Shown one piece after another: positions 1-5,928 of a stretch of DNA of 6,066 bases. A program made the position numbers and the translations under genes. This stretch comes from an uncultured Candidatus Pelagibacter sp. (GTDB taxonomy: Bacteria; Pseudomonadota; Alphaproteobacteria; Pelagibacterales; Pelagibacteraceae), in contig CAJWKX010000040.1 in NCBI GenBank assembly GCA_913043015.1, positions 1 through 6,066 on the forward strand, in the 5' to 3' direction. Each line of letters opens with the position of its first letter. Position 1 is the stretch's first letter. Below the pieces are notes generated by a model. That model ran no database searches and was not told where the DNA came from. It saw only the letters and a program-made list of their open reading frames with translations.

Positions 1-1
1 A

Positions 2-1300
2 TTATCTACCTATACCAAAATAAATTATTTTATCTTTTTTCATTTTATCCGGTAAATAAATATTTCTCATATCATATAATGTAAAATTTTTCTTTCTTGA
101 AAGGTTTTTAAAATTTAAAGATTTAAAATCATTCCATTCGGTATGGATAATAATCAAATCACACAAACTGCATGCAGATTTTATACTGTTACAAAATTTA
201 ACATTTTTAATTTTTTTAAATTCTTTTTTTTCGCCTGTAGGATCATAATAAGTGATCTTAGCGCCTTTTTTAGATAAATAAGGTATCATTTTTAAACTAG
301 AAGACTCTCTCATGTCATCTGTATTTGCTTTAAAAGTAACGCCAAGGAAACAAATTTTTTTATTTTTAATTTTATTATTTAATATTTTAGAAACTCTACT
401 TAAAAGTATTTTTGATCTATTTTGATTAGATTTAATTACATTTTTAATTATTGATAAATCTATGTTAAATTTTTTTCCAGTTTCTACAATAGCTCTAGTA
501 TCTTTTGGAAAACAAGAGCCTCCATATCCTGGCCCGGTTCTCAAAAATCTACTTCCTATTCTATTATCTAAGCCCATTCCAATTGATACATCTTCAACAT
601 TTACATTTATTTTTTCACATAAATTTGCAATTTCATTAATAAAAGTGATCTTGGTTGCCAAAAAAGCATTAGAGGAATATTTAATAAGTTCTGCTGCTCT
701 TCTCGTAGTGTTAAAATATTTAGCTCCTTTGGAAATTAAAGGTGAATAAAGAGATTTTAAAATTTTATTCGATTTTTTATCTGAAGTGCCTATTACAATT
801 CTATCGGGATAAATAAAATCTCTTATAGCCTCACCTTCTCTTAAAAATTCAGGATTTGAAACTATGGAAAATTTTTTTTTTGAAATTTTTCTTGAAATTA
901 TTTTTTCAATTTCATCACCAGTGGTAACCGGAACTGTTGATTTTGTAACAATAATTTTAAATGATCTAATATTTTTTCTTATCTCTTTAGAAACATCATA
1001 TACTTGAGTAAGGTCAGCAGCATTACAATTTTTCTTTATTGGCGTTCCAACACAGATAAAAATTATATCAGATTTTCTTACAGCGCTTCTCAAATCATTT
1101 GTAAAATTTAATTTTTTAGTTTTGTAATTTTTAATAACTAATTCTTCTAATCCTGGTTCATAAATAGGAATAATTCCATTTTTTAAATCAAAGATTTTAT
1201 CTTTCTCTTTATCAACGCAAATTACATCGTTTCCTAAATCAGAGAAACAAGCTCCGCTAACCAAACCAACATAGCCTGTACCTATTATACAGATCTTCAT
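2..1300 (-). CDS. ugd: UDP-glucose 6-dehydrogenase
   Basis: This is a complete 432-residue protein of the UDP-glucose/GDP-mannose dehydrogenase family. The enzyme oxidises UDP-glucose to UDP-glucuronate in the cytosol using two NAD+. Visible motifs are the N-terminal Rossmann loop GTGYVG (residues 7-12), VGTP (84-87), STVPVTTG (121-128), NPEFLREG (149-156), the Lys207 region ELIKYSSNAFLATKI, and GGSCFPKD (260-267) with the catalytic Cys263 and Asp267. The C-terminal UDP-binding domain has FLGVTFKANTDDMRESS (318-334). The length is normal for the family. The start is set by the Rossmann motif near the N-terminus and by a 4-bp ATGA overlap with the end of galU, so the two are almost certainly co-transcribed and translationally coupled. 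Family members also act on GDP-mannose or UDP-HexNAc. The adjacent galU, which makes UDP-glucose, favours UDP-glucose as substrate. Likely use of the product, inferred: LPS or capsule sugars, or glucuronic-acid glycolipids. Confidence 0.95.
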   Translation of the reverse strand: MKICIIGTGYVGLVSGACFSDLGNDVICVDKEKDKIFDLKNGIIPIYEPGLEELVIKNYKTKKLNFTNDLRSAVRKSDIIFICVGTPIKKNCNAADLTQVYDVSKEIRKNIRSFKIIVTKSTVPVTTGDEIEKIISRKISKKKFSIVSNPEFLREGEAIRDFIYPDRIVIGTSDKKSNKILKSLYSPLISKGAKYFNTTRRAAELIKYSSNAFLATKITFINEIANLCEKINVNVEDVSIGMGLDNRIGSRFLRTGPGYGGSCFPKDTRAIVETGKKFNIDLSIIKNVIKSNQNRSKILLSRVSKILNNKIKNKKICFLGVTFKANTDDMRESSSLKMIPYLSKKGAKITYYDPTGEKKEFKKIKNVKFCNSIKSACSLCDLIIIHTEWNDFKSLNFKNLSRKKNFTLYDMRNIYLPDKMKKDKIIYFGIGR

Positions 1301-2112
1301 ATTTTTGAAATCTCCAAAGATGAATTAATATAGCCCTGCATTGTACCACAGTCTAAATATTTGCCATCAAAGTTGTGACCAATAAATTTATCACCTTCAT
1401 AAATTAATTTTCTAATTGAGTCAGTTATATGAATTTCTTCACCTTTACCTTTTTTTTGATGTTTTAATTTAGTAAATATTTTTTTTGGTAAAATATACCT
1501 TCCGATAATAGCTCTATTTGAAGGAGCGGATTTAATGTCTGGCTTCTCTATAACGTCCTTAATATAAAAATCGCTTATATTAATTTTTGATTTTATTGAA
1601 AAGATTCCCCATCTATTAACTGTTTTTTTGTTTACTTTCATACTAGCCATAACTGAACAATTATTTCTTTTAAAAATTTTAATCATAGCTTTAGAACAAT
1701 TTTTATTAATAATTAAATCATCAGGTAGAAGTAATAAGAAATATTTATCTTTTATAAATTTTTTTGCTTTGTAAACAGCATCGCCTGTACCCATAGGTTT
1801 GTTTTGATAAACAAATTTTATCATTTTTTTGTATTTCAATATTTTTTTATACTCAATAATAATTCTCTTATCTTTTTTCTTTCTAATCATTTTCTTAAAA
1901 AAACTATCATTATAAAAATATTTTTTTATTATTTGTTTTTTTTTTGAAATAATAAAGATTATTTCTTTAATTCCTGCATCGAAACATTCATCCAAAATAT
2001 ATTCAACACCAGGTTTACCATTAATGGGTAAAAGCTCCTTAGCAAAAACACTGGTAAGTGGTAATAATCTAGTACCTAATCCTGCAAGTGGAATTATAGC
2101 TTGTCTTATCAT
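1297..2112 (-). CDS. galU: UTP--glucose-1-phosphate uridylyltransferase
   Basis: This cytosolic nucleotidyltransferase makes UDP-glucose from glucose-1-phosphate and UTP. I chose the ATG at 2112 (271 residues, MIRQAIIPLAGLGTR...). An in-frame ATG at 2175 would add 21 residues that resemble nothing in the family and would run 27 bp into divergent panC. Motifs: the nucleotide-binding loop PLAGLGTRLLPLT (residues 8-20) with AKELLPI (24-30), QNKPMGTGDAV (103-113), LLLPDD (127-132) carrying the metal/nucleotide Asp, VIEKP (187-191), GRYIL (204-208), a GEEIHITDSI block (224-233), and FDGKYLDCGTMQGY near the C-terminus (248-261). It is somewhat shorter than the roughly 290-300 residues usual for GalU. 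The Lys-rich stretch around residues 73-99 is the least conserved part. The stop codon overlaps the ugd start, so the operon order galU-ugd follows the pathway order. An alternative assignment is another hexose-1-phosphate nucleotidyltransferase such as RfbA, but the PKELLPI-type and GRYIL motifs fit GalU better. Confidence 0.93.
   Translation of the reverse strand: MIRQAIIPLAGLGTRLLPLTSVFAKELLPINGKPGVEYILDECFDAGIKEIIFIISKKKQIIKKYFYNDSFFKKMIRKKKDKRIIIEYKKILKYKKMIKFVYQNKPMGTGDAVYKAKKFIKDKYFLLLLPDDLIINKNCSKAMIKIFKRNNCSVMASMKVNKKTVNRWGIFSIKSKINISDFYIKDVIEKPDIKSAPSNRAIIGRYILPKKIFTKLKHQKKGKGEEIHITDSIRKLIYEGDKFIGHNFDGKYLDCGTMQGYINSSLEISKI
1312..1315 (-). promoter_or_regulatory. Ribosome binding site (GGAG) for ugd inside galU
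   Basis: On the minus strand, GGAG lies 11 nt before the ugd ATG, within the last codons of galU. It is one of only two recognisable Shine-Dalgarno-like sites in the window. It supports the chosen ugd start and re-initiation at the ATGA junction. The spacing is slightly long, so its strength is uncertain. Confidence 0.5.
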
Positions 2113-2148
2113 TAAAAATTTTTTAACTATTAATTTGAAGTACCATAA
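2113..2148. promoter_or_regulatory. 36-bp divergent intergenic region galU/panC
   Basis: This is the only non-coding DNA between two divergent starts, so the promoters of galU-ugd and panC must overlap here or extend into the coding regions. The sequence is almost entirely A/T. On the plus strand TATTAA at 2128-2133 is a weak -10-like hexamer, and TTGTCT at 2101-2106 (inside galU) is a weak -35-like hexamer, but their 21-bp spacing is too long for a good sigma-70 promoter. I assign it as regulatory from position, not from a convincing motif. Confidence 0.35.
2137..2140 (+). promoter_or_regulatory. Weak ribosome binding site (GAAG) for panC
   Basis: GAAG lies 8 nt upstream of the panC ATG at 2149, which is a normal spacing for a Shine-Dalgarno site although the match is weak. 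It supports the ATG at 2149 as the start. Confidence 0.3.
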
Positions 2149-2961
2149 ATGAAAATTATTAAAAGCATTAATCAACTAAATAAAGAAGTTAATTTTAAGG
2201 CAAACATTGGTTTTGTTCCTACAATGGGTGATCTTCATGATGGCCATTTAACATTGATCGAATCCTCAAAAAAAAAATGTAATAAAACAATTGTAAGTAT
2301 TTTTATCAACCCTTCTCAGTTTAATAAAAAAAGTGATTATAAAAGATATCCAAGAAATATTACTAAAGACATAAAAATTCTAAAAAGGTTGAAAGTAGAT
2401 TATGTGTTCTTGCCCAAAAAAAAAGAAATTTATGAAAATAAACGTAACTTGAAATTAAAGTTGAATATAAAAGATAAAATATTATGCGCCAAATATAGAA
2501 AAGGACATTTTGAAGGTGTGTTAGGTGTTATTAACAAATTTTTAAATATTATAAAAGCCAAATACATTTTTTTAGGAAAAAAAGATTTTCAGCAACTATA
2601 TTTGATCAATAAATTAATCAAAAAAAAATTTAATACCAATATTATATCATGCAAAACTGTACGTAATAAAAAAATGGTTGCGTTATCCTCTAGGAATCAC
2701 TTATTAAATGACAATGATTTAAATATATCCTCTAAAATAGCAAAACTATTAATTAAGTTTAAAAAGAAATTAAATAAAAATTTTAATAATAAGAATAAAA
2801 TTAAAAAAATTAAAATTGAAATAAATAAATTTAATAATATTAAATTAGAATATTTAGAAATTAGAAATAAGTTCAATCTATCAAAAAAAATAAATAAACA
2901 TAATTTTAAAATATTTATTGCCTACTACAACAGAAATGTAAGATTAATAGATAATTATTAA
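2149..2961 (+). CDS. panC: Pantothenate synthetase (pantoate--beta-alanine ligase)
   Basis: This cytosolic enzyme joins pantoate and beta-alanine with ATP to form pantothenate, the coenzyme A precursor, through a pantoyl-adenylate. The 270-residue protein carries the full family signature: PTMGDLHDGH (residues 24-33, with the HIGH-like HDGH), INPSQF (53-58), DYKRYPR (63-69), the KGHFEGV loop (118-124), GKKDFQQ (143-149), ALSSRN (178-183, the KMSKS-equivalent region) and the terminal RLIDN (265-269). It is slightly short for the family (about 280) but has both ends. Residues 200-242 are a Lys/Asn/Ile-rich, low-complexity version of the C-terminal dimer-side domain, encoded by extremely AT-rich DNA. 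It is transcribed alone, divergent from galU and convergent with mgtE. No panB, panD or panE lies in the window, so the rest of the pathway must be elsewhere or absent. Confidence 0.95.
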   Translation: MKIIKSINQLNKEVNFKANIGFVPTMGDLHDGHLTLIESSKKKCNKTIVSIFINPSQFNKKSDYKRYPRNITKDIKILKRLKVDYVFLPKKKEIYENKRNLKLKLNIKDKILCAKYRKGHFEGVLGVINKFLNIIKAKYIFLGKKDFQQLYLINKLIKKKFNTNIISCKTVRNKKMVALSSRNHLLNDNDLNISSKIAKLLIKFKKKLNKNFNNKNKIKKIKIEINKFNNIKLEYLEIRNKFNLSKKINKHNFKIFIAYYNRNVRLIDNY

Positions 2962-4338
2962 TTACTGTAAAAAAAAGTATGCCACTCCCAAAAAAGATAA
3001 AAAACCAATAACATCGGTTATTGTTGTTACAAAGACACTTGAAGCAATAGCAGGATCTATATTTATTCTTTTAAGTGATACAGGAACTAGAATGCCAAAT
3101 AAGCCTGCTACTATCATATTGAATACCATCCCTATAGAAATAATTAAAGATAATTGGATATTATTAAACCAAAGTTGAACGACAAATCCGCTGATAATTG
3201 CAAAAATTACTCCATTTAAAATTCCAATACTGAATTCTTTTATAATATTTTGTGATAAATTATTTCTAGTTAAATCATTTGTTGCTAATGTTCTAATAGT
3301 TATTGCTAAAGTTTGCATTCCTGCATTTCCGCCCATAGAAGCTACTATTGGCATCAAAAAAGCTAGTGCAATCATTTGTTCAATTGTTGCTTCAAACATA
3401 CTTATCACCCATGTAGCTATAAATGCAGTAAATAGATTTAATAGCAACCAATTAAATCTTCTTTTTGTTTTAATAAAAACGCCATCAGTAATTTTTTCAT
3501 CACCTACACCAGCCAACCTTAAAGTATCTTCTTCTGCTTCTTCTTTTAATACTGTAAGAATATCGTCACTGGTAATCATTCCTACAAGTTTATTATTTTT
3601 TTCAACTACGCAGGCAGAATTTAAATTATAATTTTCAAATAAGCGACTCACCTCCTCTTTATCCATATCAACTGGAATAAAAAATTGCGTTTCTGACATT
3701 ATGGAAATCATTTTAGCTTCTCTTGGTGTTCTAAGGACTTTTGATGAAGGAACTGTACCAATAGGTTTAAATTCATTATCTACAATATATATTTCTAAAA
3801 ATTCATCTGGCAAATCCTTATTTTCTCTTAAATAATCAATAGTTTGTCCGACAGACCAATTACTAGGAATTGCTGTAAACTCTCTTTGCATTATTCTTGC
3901 AGCAGAGTCTTCTGGATAGCTTAAACTTTCCAATAAAACAAACCTATCTTTTGGTGGCAAAGAAGTTAAAATATCATTTTTATTCTTTTCATCGATATTT
4001 TCTAAAATTTTAATAGCATCATCTGACTCAAGATTTTTAAGAATATAAACTATTGAATTAGTTGAAAGATATTTAATGATTTCTGATTGAATTGACTCGT
4101 TTAATTCTACAAAAACTTCTGGGTCAATTTTAAAATTATTTAATTTAATTAAATTCTCTCTATCTGTTGGGTTTAAATGTTCAATTATATCAGCGGCATC
4201 AGCGGGATGCATTTCATTAAATGAATTTGTAATAAATACAGCATCATTGTTAGCAATTTTATCAGTGACAACTTTAATATATTCTTTATTAAATTCAAAA
4301 TTGACTTTTTTATCTTTTATTTTTTTTACAACAGTCAT
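2962..4338 (-). CDS. mgtE: Magnesium transporter MgtE
   Basis: This is a 458-residue inner-membrane Mg2+ channel/transporter, full length for the family, which works as a dimer gated by cytosolic Mg2+. Domains in order: a cytosolic N-terminal superhelical domain (about residues 30-145, with HPADAADIIEHL and DAIKILENID repeats), two CBS domains (about 146-205 and 210-268, the second with LVGMITSDDILTVL), a connecting linker helix (about 269-295), and five predicted membrane helices (about 296-315, 322-345, 371-391, 396-420, 434-457). The conserved pore-region signature PIVASMGGNAGMQT spans 330-343, and the late TTITDVIGF (438-446) carries the conserved Asp442. The start at 4338 gives a normal N-terminus. 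No Shine-Dalgarno site is visible. The gene is more G+C-rich than its neighbours and has none of the A10 tracts they carry, as expected for a well-conserved membrane protein. Its stop codon directly abuts that of convergent panC. Confidence 0.96.
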   Translation of the reverse strand: MTVVKKIKDKKVNFEFNKEYIKVVTDKIANNDAVFITNSFNEMHPADAADIIEHLNPTDRENLIKLNNFKIDPEVFVELNESIQSEIIKYLSTNSIVYILKNLESDDAIKILENIDEKNKNDILTSLPPKDRFVLLESLSYPEDSAARIMQREFTAIPSNWSVGQTIDYLRENKDLPDEFLEIYIVDNEFKPIGTVPSSKVLRTPREAKMISIMSETQFFIPVDMDKEEVSRLFENYNLNSACVVEKNNKLVGMITSDDILTVLKEEAEEDTLRLAGVGDEKITDGVFIKTKRRFNWLLLNLFTAFIATWVISMFEATIEQMIALAFLMPIVASMGGNAGMQTLAITIRTLATNDLTRNNLSQNIIKEFSIGILNGVIFAIISGFVVQLWFNNIQLSLIISIGMVFNMIVAGLFGILVPVSLKRINIDPAIASSVFVTTITDVIGFLSFLGVAYFFLQ

Positions 4339-4396
4339 AAAATCTAAATTTTAATAAGGAACTATTAATACATAATTTATATAATACAATTCTTTA
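4339..4396. promoter_or_regulatory. 58-bp divergent promoter region mgtE/lipB
   Basis: This is the longest non-coding stretch in the window and lies between the divergent starts of mgtE and lipB. On the plus strand TATAAT at 4380-4385 is an exact sigma-70 -10 hexamer. Transcription from it would begin about 5 nt before the lipB ATG, giving an almost leaderless mRNA. There is no good -35 at 17 bp spacing (AGGAAC at that position), and in such AT-rich DNA a TATAAT can occur by chance. An in-frame stop at 4382-4384 rules out an upstream extension of lipB. The region is too short for an Mg2+-sensing (M-box/ykoK) riboswitch ahead of mgtE. Confidence 0.4.
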
Positions 4397-5017
4397 ATGA
4401 ATATAGAGATAAAAAAATCAGTAAAACCTATAGAATATACTAAAGCTATTAAATATTTAGAAAATAGAGTTGTTGAGGTAAATAACAACAAATCAAAAGA
4501 ACTGATTTGGTTTTTAGAACATCCATCAGTATATACGGCAGGATCTAGTTATAATAAGAGTGAAATTTTAGATAGTTCTATAAATTTGATCAAAACAAAA
4601 CGAGGAGGTAAAATTACTTGGCATGGACCTGGTCAATTAGTTTGTTATTTTGTACTAAATTTAAATAACAGAAAAAGAGATATTAGAAAATTCATTAGTA
4701 TAATTGAAAATTCAATCATTAAAACTCTTAAAGAATATGATATAGAATCTCAAAGTGATAGAGAAAATATTGGTATATGGGTTAAATCAAACAATAATAT
4801 AAAAAAAATTGCTGCCATTGGAATTAGGATTAAAAGATGGATTGCATACCATGGATTTTCTATAAATATTGATAACGATTTAAATAATTACAATAAAATA
4901 ATTCCATGTGGAATTAAGGATAAAGAAGTGACAAATCTTAGATCTATTAAAAATCAAAATTACAATAATTTAAGTGACAAAATATTAAATAATCTAATTA
5001 ATAATTTAAAAATTTAA
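4397..5017 (+). CDS. lipB: Lipoyl(octanoyl) transferase LipB
   Basis: The enzyme transfers octanoate from octanoyl-ACP to the lipoyl domains of 2-oxoacid dehydrogenases and to glycine cleavage protein H, the first step of endogenous lipoate synthesis (LipA then adds sulfur). The 206-residue protein shows LEHPSVYTAG (residues 40-49), RGGKITWHGPGQLVCY (69-84; the family usually has YHGPGQ), ENIGIWV (123-129), KIAAIGIRI (137-145) with the catalytic Lys137, RWIAYHGFSINI (147-158), and IIPCGI (168-173) with the acyl-accepting Cys171. The RW...HG form is typical of alphaproteobacterial LipB. Length and motif spacing are normal, so it should be active. lipA is not in the window. The ATG at 4397 is the only plausible start, because a stop lies just upstream in frame. 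No Shine-Dalgarno site is present. The last 20 bp overlap the end of convergent rluC. Confidence 0.95.
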   Translation: MNIEIKKSVKPIEYTKAIKYLENRVVEVNNNKSKELIWFLEHPSVYTAGSSYNKSEILDSSINLIKTKRGGKITWHGPGQLVCYFVLNLNNRKRDIRKFISIIENSIIKTLKEYDIESQSDRENIGIWVKSNNNIKKIAAIGIRIKRWIAYHGFSINIDNDLNNYNKIIPCGIKDKEVTNLRSIKNQNYNNLSDKILNNLINNLKI

Positions 5018-5912
5018 GTCTTTTTGCTTTTAATAATTTTTTAAAATAATCTGGTAATAAAGCGGTATAAGTAAATTTTATTTCATTAATCATAAACCTA
5101 ACTTGATAAGAATGAAGCATTAATTTTTTACTTAAAGATTTTTTTATATTTTCAAATTTATATTTATTATCACCATAAATTGGATGTCCTATTGCGAAAA
5201 GCTGTTTTCTTAATTGATGTTTTCTACCTGTTATAGGATTCATTTCAACAAGTGAACAATAAGAATTCTTATCTAATACTTTAAATAATGTCTTAGTTTT
5301 TTCTAATATTTGCTTTTTACCTTCATATCTAATTAAATCATTATTCCAAACTCCAGAATTTTTTTCAACTTCGCCATGACATATTGCAAGATATGTTTTG
5401 TGAATTTTTCTTAATCTAAATAGCGAGGTAAGCAACTTTGCTGTATCTCTATTTTTTGCAATTAAAAAAACTCCTGAAGTTTCTTTATCTAATCTATGAA
5501 CTGAAAAAGGTTTTGTATTTTCAAAAATTTTACTTTTTGCAAAAATATCTATTAAATTTTTTTTTGATTTAGTTCCACCTTGAACAGAAATACCAGAATC
5601 TTTATTAACAACTAGAAAATTATCATTATTATCAATAATTAAATTCTCATTATCTTTAATAATCTGATTTGTAGGTTGATATTTAATTTTTTTTTTGATG
5701 TTTTTTTCTTCGAATTTGAAATTAAAAAAATGAATTTCATCATTCAATTTTAATTTAACTGAACTTTTAACTTTTTTTTTATTTAATTTAATTTTTCCTA
5801 TACGGAGATTTTTTTCAACTAAATTTTGTGGAACTTTTCCAATATTATTTCTTATCCATCTATCAATACGCATATTTACAGATGAAAAGTCTATTTTGTA
5901 AGACTTATTCAT
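4998..5912 (-). CDS. rluC: 23S rRNA pseudouridine synthase, RluA family (RluC/RluD type)
   Basis: This enzyme converts specific uridines in rRNA, probably 23S, to pseudouridine. The 304-residue protein begins with an S4 RNA-binding domain (about residues 14-62, MRIDRWIRNN...), followed by the RluA catalytic domain. That domain includes FLVVNKDSGISVQGG (99-113), the catalytic motif HRLDKETSG (139-147) with nucleophile Asp142, KTYLAICHGEV (172-182), and the conserved GRKHQLRKQLFAIGHPIYGDNKY (229-251). The N-terminal S4 domain places it with RluC/RluD rather than RluA. RluC (positions equivalent to E. coli 955/2504/2580) is the likely type, but RluD is not excluded. Start: ATG at 5912, 16 bp after the rplQ stop. 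A second in-frame ATG at residue 14 (5873) would remove a short non-domain leader and remains possible. No Shine-Dalgarno site is seen. The small gap suggests co-transcription with rplQ. Confidence 0.9.
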   Translation of the reverse strand: MNKSYKIDFSSVNMRIDRWIRNNIGKVPQNLVEKNLRIGKIKLNKKKVKSSVKLKLNDEIHFFNFKFEEKNIKKKIKYQPTNQIIKDNENLIIDNNDNFLVVNKDSGISVQGGTKSKKNLIDIFAKSKIFENTKPFSVHRLDKETSGVFLIAKNRDTAKLLTSLFRLRKIHKTYLAICHGEVEKNSGVWNNDLIRYEGKKQILEKTKTLFKVLDKNSYCSLVEMNPITGRKHQLRKQLFAIGHPIYGDNKYKFENIKKSLSKKLMLHSYQVRFMINEIKFTYTALLPDYFKKLLKAKRLKFLNY

Positions 5913-5928
5913 TAATTTTGTAATATTT

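Noticed and set aside
462..749. 95-codon plus-strand open frame antisense to ugd
   Set aside because: It lies wholly inside the strongly conserved ugd coding region (opposite the GGSCFPKD and Lys207 segment). It has no recognisable domain and is best explained as a shadow of ugd.
2113..2175. N-terminal extension of galU from an ATG at 2175
   Set aside because: The extra 21 residues match no part of the GalU family, whose proteins begin just before the PLAGLGTR loop. It would also overlap the start of divergent panC by 27 bp.
2950..2965. Hairpin terminator at the panC/mgtE junction
   Set aside because: The TAATTA and nearby A/T repeats are palindromic, but they contain no G/C pairs for a stable stem and lie partly within coding sequence.
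4356..4360. TAAGGA-like Shine-Dalgarno sequence on the plus strand upstream of lipB
   Set aside because: It is 36 nt from the lipB ATG and is followed by no usable in-frame start. A stop at 4382-4384 blocks any extension.
4339..4396. Mg2+ riboswitch upstream of mgtE
   Set aside because: The whole gap to lipB is 58 bp and nearly pure A/T with no stable paired stems. Known Mg2+ riboswitches ahead of mgtE are well over 100 nt.
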